A stretch of DNA of 64,000 nt from Hypholoma sublateritium FD-334 SS-4 (lineage: Eukaryota > Basidiomycota > Agaricomycetes > Agaricales > Strophariaceae), in the NCBI GenBank assembly GCA_000827495.1, contig KN817633.1, positions 1,296 through 65,295 of the forward strand. Reading direction: 5' to 3'. A program made the position numbers and the translations under genes. The notes under the pieces are model-generated. The model was not told the origin of the DNA and did no database searches. It worked only from the letters and a program-made list of their open reading frames with translations. Shown piece after piece: positions 1-10,538 of the stretch; the first letter of the stretch is position 1; each line of letters starts with the position of its first letter.

Positions 1-225
1 GAAATTCATACTACTAGATGGTTGGCCAAAACAGCGCACATAAATCAGCTACAGTCATTTTGATCCGATGCCATCAGAGCTGCTTTTGACCGGGGCCCAA
101 GGCCAAAGCATTGTGGCCCATTCAAATTATGTACTACCTAGAGCCAGCAACCGCCCCCAAAGAATAACAATACCCAATACCACAACATATATACACCCTA
201 CAGACCCAGCAGAAACCAATGCGCA
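1..225. other. 3' flank of the first gene
   Basis: Downstream flank of the minus-strand membrane protein gene. I see no ORF, RNA gene or repeat I can support. It probably holds that gene's 3' UTR. Confidence 0.4.
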
Positions 226-2367
226 TCACCCGCCACCCGCCGGCGCGCGCCCGAATCCCGTCGGGCTGAGGCTGCGCATCCCCGCCGGCCCGAGCCCGCG
301 CGCGCCCCACCCCGCCGCCATGATGTCGTCCACGCGCTGCGCCGCACCTGCCTCCTCCGCTTGTCCATGTCGACCATCGGGAGCTGCGCCGGCAAGCGGG
401 GCGGCTGAGCGCTTCTTGCGCAGGCGCCCGCGCAGGGCGTCGGGCAGCGGGAGGGGCGGGACGTCCTTGTCCTTGTCCTTGTCCCCGGCCCTGTCTTTTT
501 CCGTGTCAATGCGCCGCGCGCTCCTCCTCCCGTCCCTCTCTGCGTGCTTGCTCCCCTTGGCGCTCGGGATTTCCTGCGGGTTCATGGCGCTGAAACCGGT
601 ACCGGCGTTGCGAGAAGTGGGATCAGGCGACGGGATCGGCGTGAAGCACATCTGCCGCGCGAGCGCCGGGCTCATGAGCTGCGCGGGGCTCTGCGGGAGG
701 AACGCGGGCGGCGCTTCCCATTCTCCCTCTCGCTTGCTGCCCCCAGCCCTTGCACGAGACTGCCCCCGCGCGCGGCGCGCCACCGGACCCCGACTTGCGC
801 TCCGGCTCCCACCCGTACTTGAGTTCCCGCCGCGGCTCGCGCTGCGCCGTGTCGGGCGGCGCGTGTACCTGTCCTCCTCCTCTTCCCCTCCCTCGTCGCG
901 CTTGAGCCGCGCGGTGCTGCGCCGCCCGCGCGCGGGTGGCGGACGGGCGAGCGGCGGCGGGCTGGTAGGTGGGCGTGTGCGCGGGCTGCGTGGGTTTCGC
1001 GGTGGACTGCGTGTGTGTTGCCGTGTCGGCGGGCTGCGCAGGACAGCGGAAGCAGGCTCGCCGATGCGCACGTCCGAGTCCGCGCGCACGTGCCCCTTGC
1101 GCCGCCGGCCTCCTTCATTCTTCCCCTCGCGTCTTTTACCACCGTCCGCGCCTTCGCCAGCCCCTACCACCCCTTCTGCTACTAGCGCTGCGCTGCTACC
1201 TCCACGCGCATCTCCTTTAACAGCAGGAAAAATACCAACCACCCCCTCTGCCCCACGCGCCCGCGCAACGCGCACGCTCTCCGTCCACACGCGCTCCTCT
1301 TCGATGCGCGCGATGAGCGCGCGGCGGAGGCTGCCCGTCCGCTCGGTGTTTTCGTGCCCGTCCTCGCTGGGCGCGGCGGACAATGCGTGCAGCGCGGCGG
1401 ACGTCGCGTCAGAGCGCGCGCGCGCGAGCGACGTGTACTCGGACCCCCCTCCTACCGAGTGCGAGAGGGAAGGGCGGCGCGCGTGGCCGTGGGCGACAAG
1501 GAGGAGGGTCTGCAGCTCGTCGTCGGCGTTCTTACAATTAATGTTTTCGTCATTGCGGTTGGAAGTAGCGTGGGCATGCTTAGAGGGGGAATCCGAGTCG
1601 AAGTCCGGCGGAAAGCCGTACGAAGGCCACCTATACCCCCCACCCGCACCCGTGTCTCCATTCTTTGGTACATATAACGCCCCCTCCTCATCAAATGTAT
1701 TTGTAACACCCCTTCCCCTTCCTCTCGACCCGGCCCCGCCTCTATAAATAAAAGCGTGCTCGACGTCTCCCACACCACCCCTTCCTATCTGACTATACGC
1801 CGGCCCCGCGATCAGCCCACCCCCGTCCTTCCCCGCGACGCGCGGGCGGCGCGTGCACACACCCCATAAGACCCACGCGGCGAGGATAAGGAGGAGGAAG
1901 CCCACGCCGCCCGCGACGGCGGGTGCAATCGTGTGCACGTCAAACGCCGCGTGTGCATTGGTCGTCTGATTCTGTGTTTGCGTTTGTGTTTGGGTGGGTG
2001 CAGGGGTAGCTGCGTAACTACTGCTTGTGGATGAGGCTGATGCGGAGGCAGAGGTAGATGTGGAGGCGGGTAAAGCCTGCACGGCCGTGGTACTCTGTAG
2101 AGAAAGGGCACTGGCGGTCGCAGAGGCGGGAATAGTCGAGATTAGGATAGATATTACAGATGCTGGAGCAGTCTCCTGCGTGGCTGCTGTCGGTGTCGTC
2201 CCTTCGGCCGTGGCCGGGGGAAAGGGCCACCAGAAGTCGTACGTGCTCGACGTCGCCTGGCGGCGCCACAAATCGGGTCCACCACGGACAGCAGCCCCAC
2301 GCGATGTGGGTCGATCATTTCCCAGCACCGCAGTAGCGGTGAGGAACACAAGGCAGAGCAGCAGCAT
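226..2367 (-). CDS. Single-pass Ser/Thr-rich membrane protein with long cytoplasmic tail
   Basis: Single-exon frame of 713 residues. The open frame extends further upstream, but I start it at the ATG at 2367 because it opens with a signal peptide (MLLLCLVFLTATAVLG, residues 1-16). A Ser/Thr/Ala-rich ectodomain follows (about 36-145) with a TQTQTQTQ run, then one strong transmembrane helix (about 147-171) ended by C-T-R-R-P-R. The remaining 540 residues are a basic, Pro/Ser/Arg-rich, probably disordered tail. This layout is that of fungal cell-surface sensor-like proteins (Wsc/Mid2 type in general form), but I see no WSC cysteine domain, so the function is unknown. Its ATG lies 94 bp after the stop of the upstream minus-strand gene. 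A 559-residue plus-strand frame opposite it is an antisense shadow. Confidence 0.7.
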   Translation of the reverse strand: MLLLCLVFLTATAVLGNDRPTSRGAAVRGGPDLWRRQATSSTYDFWWPFPPATAEGTTPTAATQETAPASVISILISTIPASATASALSLQSTTAVQALPASTSTSASASASSTSSSYAATPAPTQTQTQTQNQTTNAHAAFDVHTIAPAVAGGVGFLLLILAAWVLWGVCTRRPRVAGKDGGGLIAGPAYSQIGRGGVGDVEHAFIYRGGAGSRGRGRGVTNTFDEEGALYVPKNGDTGAGGGYRWPSYGFPPDFDSDSPSKHAHATSNRNDENINCKNADDELQTLLLVAHGHARRPSLSHSVGGGSEYTSLARARSDATSAALHALSAAPSEDGHENTERTGSLRRALIARIEEERVWTESVRVARARGAEGVVGIFPAVKGDARGGSSAALVAEGVVGAGEGADGGKRREGKNEGGRRRKGHVRADSDVRIGEPASAVLRSPPTRQHTRSPPRNPRSPRTRPPTSPPPLARPPPARGRRSTARLKRDEGGEEEEDRYTRRPTRRSASRGGNSSTGGSRSASRGPVARRARGQSRARAGGSKREGEWEAPPAFLPQSPAQLMSPALARQMCFTPIPSPDPTSRNAGTGFSAMNPQEIPSAKGSKHAERDGRRSARRIDTEKDRAGDKDKDKDVPPLPLPDALRGRLRKKRSAAPLAGAAPDGRHGQAEEAGAAQRVDDIMAAGWGARGLGPAGMRSLSPTGFGRAPAGGG

Positions 2368-2461
2368 AGATAGGGGTATGGATATTGCCGGTATAGATGA
2401 CGAGTAGATGGGCGGGTGGATGTGTTTTGGCTGTGAGGGAGAGGGTGAAAATAGAAATGGG

Positions 2462-3250
2462 TTACAGAAGCGTCTGGTCAACGGGTGGGATGACAATGAA
2501 CCCGACGCGACTCTCGACGCAGAGCGCACTGAGGTCGTGCACGGGCGAGTCGAACGTAAGCCCGGCGGCAATATACGTTGACCGGCGGATGAGGTGCGAG
2601 GCGGGCGAGTAGGAGGGCCCGGTGACGCCGGAGCGGCGCGTCTTGCGCCAGAAAGTCGTCGGGCGTACTTTTGACCATCAGCCGAGGACATGCTACGAAA
2701 AGGGGATGCACGTACGAAGTGGAGGCGGCGGACGCACGAGCTCACCGCTGCGCGTGGTTGGCGCGTGTCTGTCCGCGCGAGCGAAGGCGGTGAAGCTCCT
2801 GTTCGGGTTCCGCCGCTCGAAGCCAAGGCGCTCAGTGTCGAAGCTGAACGGGATCCTCTCTCCCTCGGGTACAGGCTGCGCGTACCCCTCCTCGCTGACG
2901 GCTGTGGGCTCAGGCGGTGTGCGGCGCTCAGGGGGCGCGCTTTGCGAGCGGGTCGGGCGGTGCCGCGGGCGGCTCTTCCACGTGTTCACGGGCGGCGAGA
3001 GCAGGTGCGGCTCGACGACGCGGGGCGAGCGGCTCCGGCGTACGGGCTCGTTGGGGCGCGCGATGAAGTCGCTGTCGGTCGCACTGGTCGGAGTGTGCGG
3101 GCGGTCAGCCACATCGTCGCCGATCTCAGACTCGAGCGTGACCATGATCGGCCGGCTGGCGGGGCGCGGCGTGCGCCGCCCGAACGGCAGCGGCGCGCGG
3201 GGCGCAGGGTACAGTGGAATGGGCGAGACGAGCACGGTGAGGTCCGTCAT
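2462..3250 (-). CDS. Unknown protein, two exons, 236 residues
   Basis: Starts at the ATG at 3250 (MTDLTVLVSPIPLYP). Exon 1 is 3250-2746 and exon 2 is 2667-2462. The 78-nt intron has donor GTGAGC, a CTGAT branch site just upstream of the acceptor AAAAG, and phase 1. Joining the exons gives a clean frame ending in PPVDQTLL. The first 130 residues are Pro/Arg/Ser-rich and look disordered. The last third (SYSPASHLIRRSTYIAAG, then DSPVHDLSALCVESRVGF) looks folded. I see no signal peptide or membrane helix and do not recognise the family. The spliced junction and codon quality support a real gene. Confidence 0.6.
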
Positions 3251-5698
3251 CGCTGCTGGTGGTGGTGGTAACAATGGGAAAGACGCGGCTGTGCGGCAGC
3301 ATTATTTTTTGATCGCCGTTTTGTCGGCGTAGATTAGACCCTGAGCACACGGATCAGCGCAGGTAAATTGTGTCAATCCGGCACTGGCCGTTCCGGGCAG
3401 CAAAGGACTTACTTTGCGCGCTCCCTGTCTGCGCATATAAGTGGACGACGCCCACAAGACGCCTGCTCTCTGAGTTCCATTACAGGTTTACAGGCGTGGT
3501 ATTTTCGAATGTACCTAAGGGACTTCGACTCTCGACGAATCAGCGCAATCATGATTGTGTAAACCCGACACTCGGCGCTTGGCCGCTGAGCTTCCGCCTC
3601 GACATCGACATCGACGCGCAAGCCGGCCACACCCACAGCTCGATGTACCTGACGAGCCATGCCATCTGGATAGAGGAATTCGAGAGCGGGGATAGTACAG
3701 ACGCACGCACAAGCCGAAACGATGAGGAGCGAGGTGTCCCGGTGTAGATTGCGCAGGTGCAGACGAAGACTGGTGGATGTAAGGAGGGAAGAAGAAGGGA
3801 GGAATGGGAAAGGTCGGAATGTCCTTCAAGTATGTGATCGAGCCCCGGCATCTTCCATCCTCACACTGCGCCGTGCTTTCAGCGTTCGACGCCCTCGCCA
3901 CAACGACCCTCCATCAGTGAGTTTTGGGTTCTCTACGTATTTAGGTGCGCATATATGCACCTTAGTTCATCCGTGGAAGTTTTCGGCGTCTCGGCGACTA
4001 GGTACTGACGCATATACTCCTTGTTTAGACACACAAGCCCCTTCGCGCAAAATTACAAGTAAGTCTGCTCATTGGATATTTATTCAGGCTGATTTATTCT
4101 ATGTGCCTTCAGATCGATTGCTGATGGCACACATGTGCTTGGAAACAGTCATATCTTCGCTGCGCGCTGCGCGCTGTACGCGCCGGCGGACGCCACCGCG
4201 CTGCCGCTGGTGTTCGTCCGCACGTAGTGCGCCATCAATCCGGCACGACTTTAAACGATAAAACGGACAGCAAGATACTTTGCCCGCTCCCCGTCCTGCT
4301 CGCAGATTATCCAAATCAAACTGGATAACAAAATACGACGGTTGCACTATGAATTCCGGTACGGGCTTCCAAATACGGGGTTTTCCGCACGCACTAATGT
4401 CGGTGAGCTAGGTTGAGTTCGACTCGTCCAAATGTACCCGATTATAATCCTGTACCTCCGTGCAGTGGTTGGGTGATTGAGATCGGATATGTAATATTCC
4501 GTTCAACCTACGTTGGTCGACGCTTACTCCGCTAAGGAGAACACTGCCCCAAGTCCTAGAGGTCGAAGTTCCTATTCAATAAATCGGGGCTAGCAATCGA
4601 ATGGCGTTACATTTGAATAGTGTCATAAGCAAATGGAATGGGGTCCGTCTTGGGCGCTGCGCTGAACACAGTGAAGGTGCTTTCTCCTCCCGAGTTCTCA
4701 TTAGTCTGACAATCTACAAGGTACCCCGGTGCTCTCCGCTTGAAGTCATTCTTGCAGACAGTCTGCGCTGGCTCCCTGGCACGCAACCCCGTCTCCCGAG
4801 TCCACGGCCCGCTTCAGCCAAATGTATCCCGTTGTTCTAATACCTGCCGAGTATCCCTGCATGTATATCTGGCTGACGTGGGGATTCAAGTGACACGTCG
4901 TCCAACCTGTCTCTGTAGGTACATCAGTGATCATTACAGTTCGTCGCTCTGCTCTTACATTTGTCAGGTAAATACAAGTGGAATAGAAATATATTCTTCT
5001 TCAAAATTCTAGAGAGATCAAAACATCTAACTATCAAGTCAAATGTATGGCGTACGAGATGATCAACCTCATTCTGTGCGGCTGTCGATTACAGGGCGAA
5101 GGTCAATCAAGGGCCGTTATATCAACAATTCGGACGCTGGATCTACTGCTTATCTTTATCTTGTAAATGCGGAAATCCATCTTCCTTCGACAATCTGCTC
5201 CCCAGCGTACACTCAACGACCAAGAACGCGCGGATCTAAAATTCTAGACAGATGGGGTAGGTATCTAACTATCAAGTCAAAGCTAATGATCAACCTCTAA
5301 TTTTGCGGGGTTCCATACAGGCCAAAGTTCAGTCAAATGCGGATAGGGTATGGCTTTATTCCGACGAACTAAATCAATCTTGTGAGTACGCAAACCCATT
5401 TTTAAGGACAACCCGTTTCCAAGCGCGCACGACTCACACACCCCAGCCCCACCGCCTCAGCAACGAACTTAGACCGCGCGGATCTCCGCGCCCCGCTCGG
5501 CGAAGACAGCGGTCTCGTAAGTGCGGCTGCCCAGTGCCCTGTGTGTTTCGTGATCGCCGCCGTCGGCGCAAAACGCCTATAAATTGGACCTCCCATATCC
5601 CACGCGCCGTGCGGAACGCGGATCAGCGGTGCTAATCCCACCTTCTCGCCTTAAATATTGCGCAGTGCCCTCGGCGGCGGCGGACTATCACTGGAAGA
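3251..5698. other. 2.4-kb spacer with diverged repeats
   Basis: No convincing coding frame; all ORFs are short and overlap on both strands. Two loose repeat sets are visible. One motif (TCAATCCGGCAC, then a GCAAAG..ACTTTGC..GCTCC block) occurs near 3372-3430 and again near 4233-4290. A second repeat is listed separately at 5003-5310. It holds the divergent promoter region between the unknown minus-strand gene and the plus-strand F-box gene. Confidence 0.5.
5003..5310. repeat. Diverged direct repeat pair, about 75 bp
   Basis: Copy 1 (about 5003-5080) and copy 2 (about 5238-5310) share AAAATTCTAGA, then ATCTAACTATCAAGTCAAA, then ATGATCAACCTC, in the same order and at similar spacing, with small indels between blocks. 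They are about 235 bp apart, in the F-box gene's upstream region. Confidence 0.7.
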
Positions 5699-7512
5699 AT
5701 GCGACGCCCCATGGCGGCGGCCCTGCCCTCCGAGCTCTGGCTGCACATCGCGCGCTTCCTCCCGGACGACCCCGCCGCGCTCGCGCGCCTCGCCCGCACG
5801 AGCCGCCTCTTCGCCGCGCTCGCCGCCGAGCGGCGGTTCCGCCACCTCCTACTTGACGCGGACGACCCGCGGGCGCTCGGCGCGGTCCTGGATGTCCTCG
5901 AGTGCGTTGCGCGCCCGCTCGTTGTTCGTACCGCATCTGAGAATGAGAGCGCCGAATGAAAGACAGGACGCGTCGGCCCGAGCGCGCGTGCGTGCGCTCA
6001 CCCTCCACCCGGTCGCTGTGCGCTCGGCGTGCCTCAAGGCAGGCCGGCAGCGCGCGCGCTGGTCGCCCTCCTTCAGGTGGGCTTATCCGCCTTGCCCGTA
6101 CTCCCACACTTACAAACCCAACCACTCACCTCCATGCCGTACCGCAGCCAAGCCGCACCCGCGCCCGACCCCGCCCTCGCAGACCGCTTGCTAAGCTCGC
6201 TCGCGCAGCTCCCCGTGCTCGAGAAGCTCAGCATCGAGTGGCGCGACCCTCTCGCCGCGCCGGACGAGCGCGCATGGTGCGGCGCTTTGCTCAGCGCGCT
6301 CTTACGGGCGCTCGCACATAGGGTGGCGGACCTCGCCCTTATTCTGCCGTATTCCGCGCTGGGTGCGCTGATGCCTGCTGTGCCGGTCCTGGACGGCCTA
6401 CGGGCGCTGGCCGTGGAGACCATAGCCCCCGACGCGGCGCACAGCATCAGCGCCCAGCCCGGAGAGGAGGGGGGCCCCGAGGCGCTCGCGGCGCTGGTGA
6501 ACGCGAGCAGCGCGACGCTCGTGCGCTTGGACATCGCCGTGCGCGGGCACACCGCGGACCTCGGCGCGCTGTTCGGTGCCCTCCGCCCGCTCGCGCGCTT
6601 GACGCACCTCGCGCTGGGCATCCCCTGCGACGCGCGGCACGTCTCTGCGCCTGCGGCGCTCGCGCGCTTTCTTTCGAGCTGCCCTGCGCTCAGCGATTTT
6701 GCGTTTGCGCCGACGCACTGCTGCGGCCCCGCAGACGCCCAGGACGCGTGGTGCGCGCGCGCCTTCCCCAAGATCCTGCACACGCTCACCGCACTCACTC
6801 TGACACTAAACACCACCCCCACCAGCACGCGCGTGCACCCCGCGCTATCCGCGCTCTCCGCGGCCTGCGCGGGCGCCCGTGCGCTCCGCCTGCGCGTGGC
6901 GGGGCGCATACGCGCGCTGGACGAGCTGCGCGCGGTGCTCGCGCCCTTTGCCTTTCGTCCTCCCGCGGGTGGCGCAGGACCCATGCATGCCGGCGCAGAC
7001 ACCGCGGCCGCGCGGGGCCGTGGAGACGGACGCGGAGGAAAGGTGGACTCGCACGCAACGGACGCCCACGGCCCCGCGGGAAGAGCGAGCGGGCACGGCC
7101 CGGAGGCGCTCGCGATAGAGGCAAATGTGCTCGACGTCCCGCTCCTTGGGATGCTCGCGTGCCTACTCCCTGGCCTGCGCGCGCTCGAGGTGGGGTACTG
7201 CTGGGTCGGCGCGGCGGGCGGTGTGGATGCGGTGCGTCGGCGCTCCTATTATTGAGCGTGTTGTGTGACGGAGCGCCCGCGCTGACAGTTGTACAGGCTC
7301 CCTTCCTCGCTGCGCTGCGCGCTGACGGTGCGCGGGTGCTCGCCCCGTGGACCGCACTAGAGCGTGTAGTTCTGCATCCCACGCGCCTGGACGACACCGC
7401 GCGCTGGGCGTGCCAGGACGCGATCATGCGCGCGTTGCCGGGAGCGGGGAGGCTTCTCATTCGACCGTGTGTAGCGGCGAATGGCGAGTGGGATGGACAT
7501 GGCGGTGCGTGA
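5699..7512 (+). CDS. F-box / leucine-rich protein
   Basis: Likely a substrate receptor of an SCF ubiquitin ligase. The N-terminus has an F-box-like helix (ALPSELWLHIARFLP, then DPAALARLARTSRLF). The rest is a leucine-rich solenoid-like region with recurring LxxLxLxL patterns, such as LARLTHLALGI and ALTALTLTL. My model has four exons: 5699-5901, 5963-6076, 6148-7231 and 7297-7512, giving 538 residues. The phases agree throughout. The first acceptor (AAAG at 5959-5962) is the weakest junction; a CAG four bases later would change frame. The ATG at 5699 or 5711 could be used. Such proteins are numerous and fast-evolving in Agaricomycetes, so no specific target can be named. The gene is extremely GC-rich, which explains the long shadow ORFs on both strands. 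Confidence 0.75.
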
Positions 7513-7889
7513 GGGCGTTATGGCATAGGAAGCGCGCGCCGAGCGGCCGCACTATGTTTCTTCTTTCTGGCTTCTGGCTTCTGTGATATCCATTTTTTAA
7601 TCATACCTTGTTCTGGGTTATTTATTCTTCGGCGTCGATCCCTGTTCGTCTCGCGCATTTCTGTATACATGCACTTCTATCTATCCTTACATCTGCAGCA
7701 TGGAAAAATTAGAACACGTACGCACGATGATCGTGCACTCACTCACGGCGACGCAGGCCCCCACGTCCACGGGAAACCGTGTATCCTACCAAGTGCACCG
7801 CGATCTACGAATCACGCACCCAAAAAGCTTGCCGCCATATTTACCATCCAACCACAATCCCGCGAACCAGATCTTCCGCGCAGGCACGA
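7513..7889. other. Convergent spacer
   Basis: Lies between the 3' ends of the F-box gene (+) and the terpene-synthase-like gene (-). AT-richer than its neighbours. Probably the two 3' UTRs; nothing else seen. Confidence 0.5.
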
Positions 7890-9128
7890 TTACGCATCTC
7901 CTGGCGCCGCTGGTGTGGGTTCGTCGGCGAACACCCACCCGAACGCGCGAATCTCCGCACCCTGCGCGCCGAAAAACAGCGGCGTCTCGTACAGCCATTG
8001 CACACCACCAGCGATGCAGTCCTCCAGCGCACGCACATAGCGCTCTGCCTCGGCCCTTACCTTCTCTCCATCCTTTCCGCCCACACCTACCCCTTCTGAT
8101 GCCTCGCAAGAGCTCCCTTTTGCACTAGAGCCCCACACCCACGACAGCGCGGGCCGCGCGGGCACGGGGGTAGGAGGGGATAGGAGGGTGTGTAGGCGCT
8201 CCACGGCGCTGCGGAAGTCGTCCACGCGCGCGCGCACCATGCCGCCGCACATGTTCATCGCGCCCTGAACTGCGAGCCCCTTGGACCGCATAAGCAGCGC
8301 GACGAGGTTCGCCGGCGCGGCGCGGGTGCCGCGCGTGCGCTGGTACGCTGCTATGTCCTACTCCAGCTTGGTCAGCGCGAAAATAATTGGTGAAAGCGAA
8401 ACCGGACGCACCGTGGCCCATGCGACGATGTCGAGCGCTGCGCGCTGCAGGTCCTCGAGCAGCGCCACGCCGGGCGGCGGCAAATTGGGCACCTCAAACG
8501 CTTCGAGCAGCTCGCCGAGGTCGAGCATGAGCCCCGCGCCGTCGAGCTCTCGCCTCGCTTCGACGTACGCATCGACATCCGGCGGCTCGCGCGCCGCGGC
8601 CGCCTCGACCTCCTTCTGCGCACAGAGATAGCGCGCGATCGACAAAGTGAAACGCGCGTGCCACGCGGGCGGGGCGCGCGCTGCGAGCCGCTCCAGGTTC
8701 GGCGTGACGGCGCTGACGTCCTATCCGAATCAGCGCGGTGCGGAGTAGACAGAAGAGCGGCCGGCGCACAGTTTCAGAAGTCGGTTACCTCTCAGCATGT
8801 CCATGCCTCCCCTGTGCCCGTCCTCCCAGTCGGCCTCGCCGTCCCCCGCCGCCGCGCGCCGCGCACCCACAAACACCAGCGCCGCGGTGTCCATCAGTAC
8901 GCGCAGCTGCGGCGCGTCGAGCGCGGGGGAGCACAGCGCCGTACGCATACCTACACGCGCCGCCTTCAGCGCAGCGTGCTCTGCTGGTTCCAGGGCAGCG
9001 AGCGATGCGAGCCACGCGGCGGAGGACGCGGAGGCGGCGCGGCAGTGCGTGTTCGTGCGCAGCGGCTGGGCGAGCGGCGCGATGAGGCTGGGGAGGTCGG
9101 GGAGCTGGAAGCTTGCGCTGGGGGCCAT
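7890..9128 (-). CDS. Terpene-synthase-fold protein lacking recognisable catalytic motifs
   Basis: Resembles fungal class I (trichodiene-synthase-like) sesquiterpene synthases. The start has FxLPDLPSLIAPLAQPLRTN, W-L-x-S-L and D-A-P-Q-L-R-V-L. The middle has V-D-A-Y-V-E-A-R-R and D-L-Q-R-A-A-L-D-I-V-A-W. The end has the Y-V-x-A-L-x-x-x-I-x-G-x-x-x-W helix. Exons are 9128-8789, 8720-8412 and 8357-7890. The aspartate-rich DDxxD site is not seen: after A-L-V-F the protein reads V-G-A-R-R. The NSE/DTE site (normally N-D-x-x-S-x-x-x-E) reads T-D-I-A-A-Y-Q-R-T-R. The final R-Y pair reads P-L-F-F-G. Exons 2 and 3 join in frame. The only GT donor I see for exon 1 (GTAACC at 8788) joins exon 2 one base out of phase. 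An alternative donor GTGGGT within exon 1 restores the frame but deletes the metal-site loop. So this is either a decayed synthase or a non-catalytic relative. Confidence 0.7.
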
Positions 9129-9264
9129 GGCGGGGTGTCGCTGTTATGCCTCTCTCGTCGTCGTTGTGCACGGTCGACGTCGGCGAGTTCAACTTGGCGT
9201 TATTTTTAGCTCAGATTTAGGGGCGGACGCAACCCCGGATGGGCCTGCGAACTTCCACTTTTAT

Positions 9265-9374
9265 GGCAAGATGGCCGAGCGGTTAAGGCGTGTGACTCAA
9301 GCGTAATTGCTTCCTGCTCTTAGCAGGTTTCTCATCACAGAAATGTGGCAGGGGTTCGAGTCCCCTTCTTGTCA
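9265..9374 (+). tRNA. trnL-CAA: tRNA-Leu (CAA) with intron
   Basis: The acceptor stem GGCAAGA pairs with TCTTGTC, followed by discriminator A. The D arm is TGGCCGAGCGGTTAAGGC. The anticodon stem TGTGA (9291-9295) pairs with TCACA (9335-9339), with anticodon CAA at 9298-9300. A 32-nt intron (about 9302-9333) sits one base after the anticodon, the usual place for eukaryotic tRNA introns. The variable arm is long, as expected for Leu, and the T arm is AGGGGTTCGAGTCCCCT. Confidence 0.93.
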
Positions 9375-9735
9375 ACTCTTTTGCAGGTTGCAAGGCTGTA
9401 TATCACCGCGAGGCCTATGCAACTGTATCTGTATACTTTCCCTTTTTGGCACATATAGCCATAAGTGCATACACATACAACACCATATATCTGTTTAATA
9501 TTGGCCGGAGCCCAATTGGAACCTTACATTAGTACATGCCATTGCGCGACTGGCAATGAGAATTTTGATTTTATTTAAATTGGAATGTTATACACTTATA
9601 GTGACTTTAGTCATCCCTGGCGGCGTCGCGGGCTGCGGGCTGCCAGTGCGGGCAAAACAAGCACTGAGCACAAGGCTGCTGCTGCCTGCAGAACACTGAG
9701 ATAGAGAAACAAAAGTTATTTGACTCAATTGCTAA
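9375..9735. other. Spacer between the two tRNA genes
   Basis: AT-rich and without a credible ORF. The two tRNA genes point towards each other. The short T-rich stretch just after the tRNA-Leu gene (CTCTTTTGC) may serve as its Pol III terminator. Confidence 0.4.
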
Positions 9736-9807
9736 TACACCGAAGGGGAGTCGAACCCCTGCCGCTTGCTTGGAAGGCAAGCATGATAACCGCTTCACCA
9801 TCGGTGT
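9736..9807 (-). tRNA. trnG-UCC: tRNA-Gly (UCC)
   Basis: On the minus strand, the acceptor stem ACACCGA pairs with TCGGTGT. The anticodon stem CTTGC pairs with GCAAG around the loop CTTCCAA, giving anticodon TCC. The T arm is CAGGGGTTCGACTCCCCT. About 72 nt, no intron. Confidence 0.92.
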
Positions 9808-9930
9808 ACACTATTACTGAAGTAAAATGTACGCCATAATACAGAGAAATACAGAAATATGTAGACCGATTCCCAAATGAATGAAATCCAACAAGATTCG
9901 AACAAATGATAATAAGTAAGCAATTCGTGG

Positions 9931-10335
9931 TACAGACCCTGCAATGTATACATCCTATACGGAATAATGATAAGGCCGACCAGCGGCAACGCCCGCTACC
10001 CACTGCATTTTCGCAATCAAGGCATTCACGTACGCAAAACTATCGCCAAATACACAGTACATAAACATTAAAAGTCCAAATATTTGAGGGAAACGTGGGG
10101 GTGGAAGAAANGTGCGTTCGCTGGNGTCGCTTCAAATCGAGCGCTGAGTCTCAGATCATTCAAACAAAAGAAACGGGCGCGGGCGCCAAGTGTGACGACG
10201 TGTTTCGTGGGAAGAGTAACACTCAATTATGGAGAACGTGACGGGATGGGGCCCTAAAACCCTTCTACCTACTAAAGGTAGCGGGAATACTATTTCTGAT
10301 ACAGACCCTGCAATGTATACATCCTATACGGAATA
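9931..10335. repeat. Exact 36-bp direct repeat pair
   Basis: The same 36 bp (beginning TACAGACCCTGCAATG, ending TATACGGAATA) occurs at 9931-9966 and 10300-10335. The second copy is bracketed by a 16-bp direct repeat, GGAATACTATTTCTGA, at 10284-10299 and 10330-10345. Confidence 0.9.
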
Positions 10336-10538
10336 CTATTTCTGAGTCAGATACACCACATTTAAATACAGATGTGCCACTGGTAATACCGCGAGCGACC
10401 TCAGCTGACGGACGGGCGAGATTTGGGCGAAATTAATCGGTTTTAAACATATGTGTTTACTCGAGGTCAATGCGCCGACGCAAGGCCATTCCCATAACGC
10501 GCACATACAGGTCACTGCCCCAGCGCACACCTTCACAT

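Noticed and set aside
68..1747. 559-residue plus-strand frame
   Set aside because: It lies antisense to the membrane protein gene, which has a signal peptide, a membrane helix and natural domain order. The plus frame is Arg/Pro/Ser-rich with no such features, a common GC-rich shadow.
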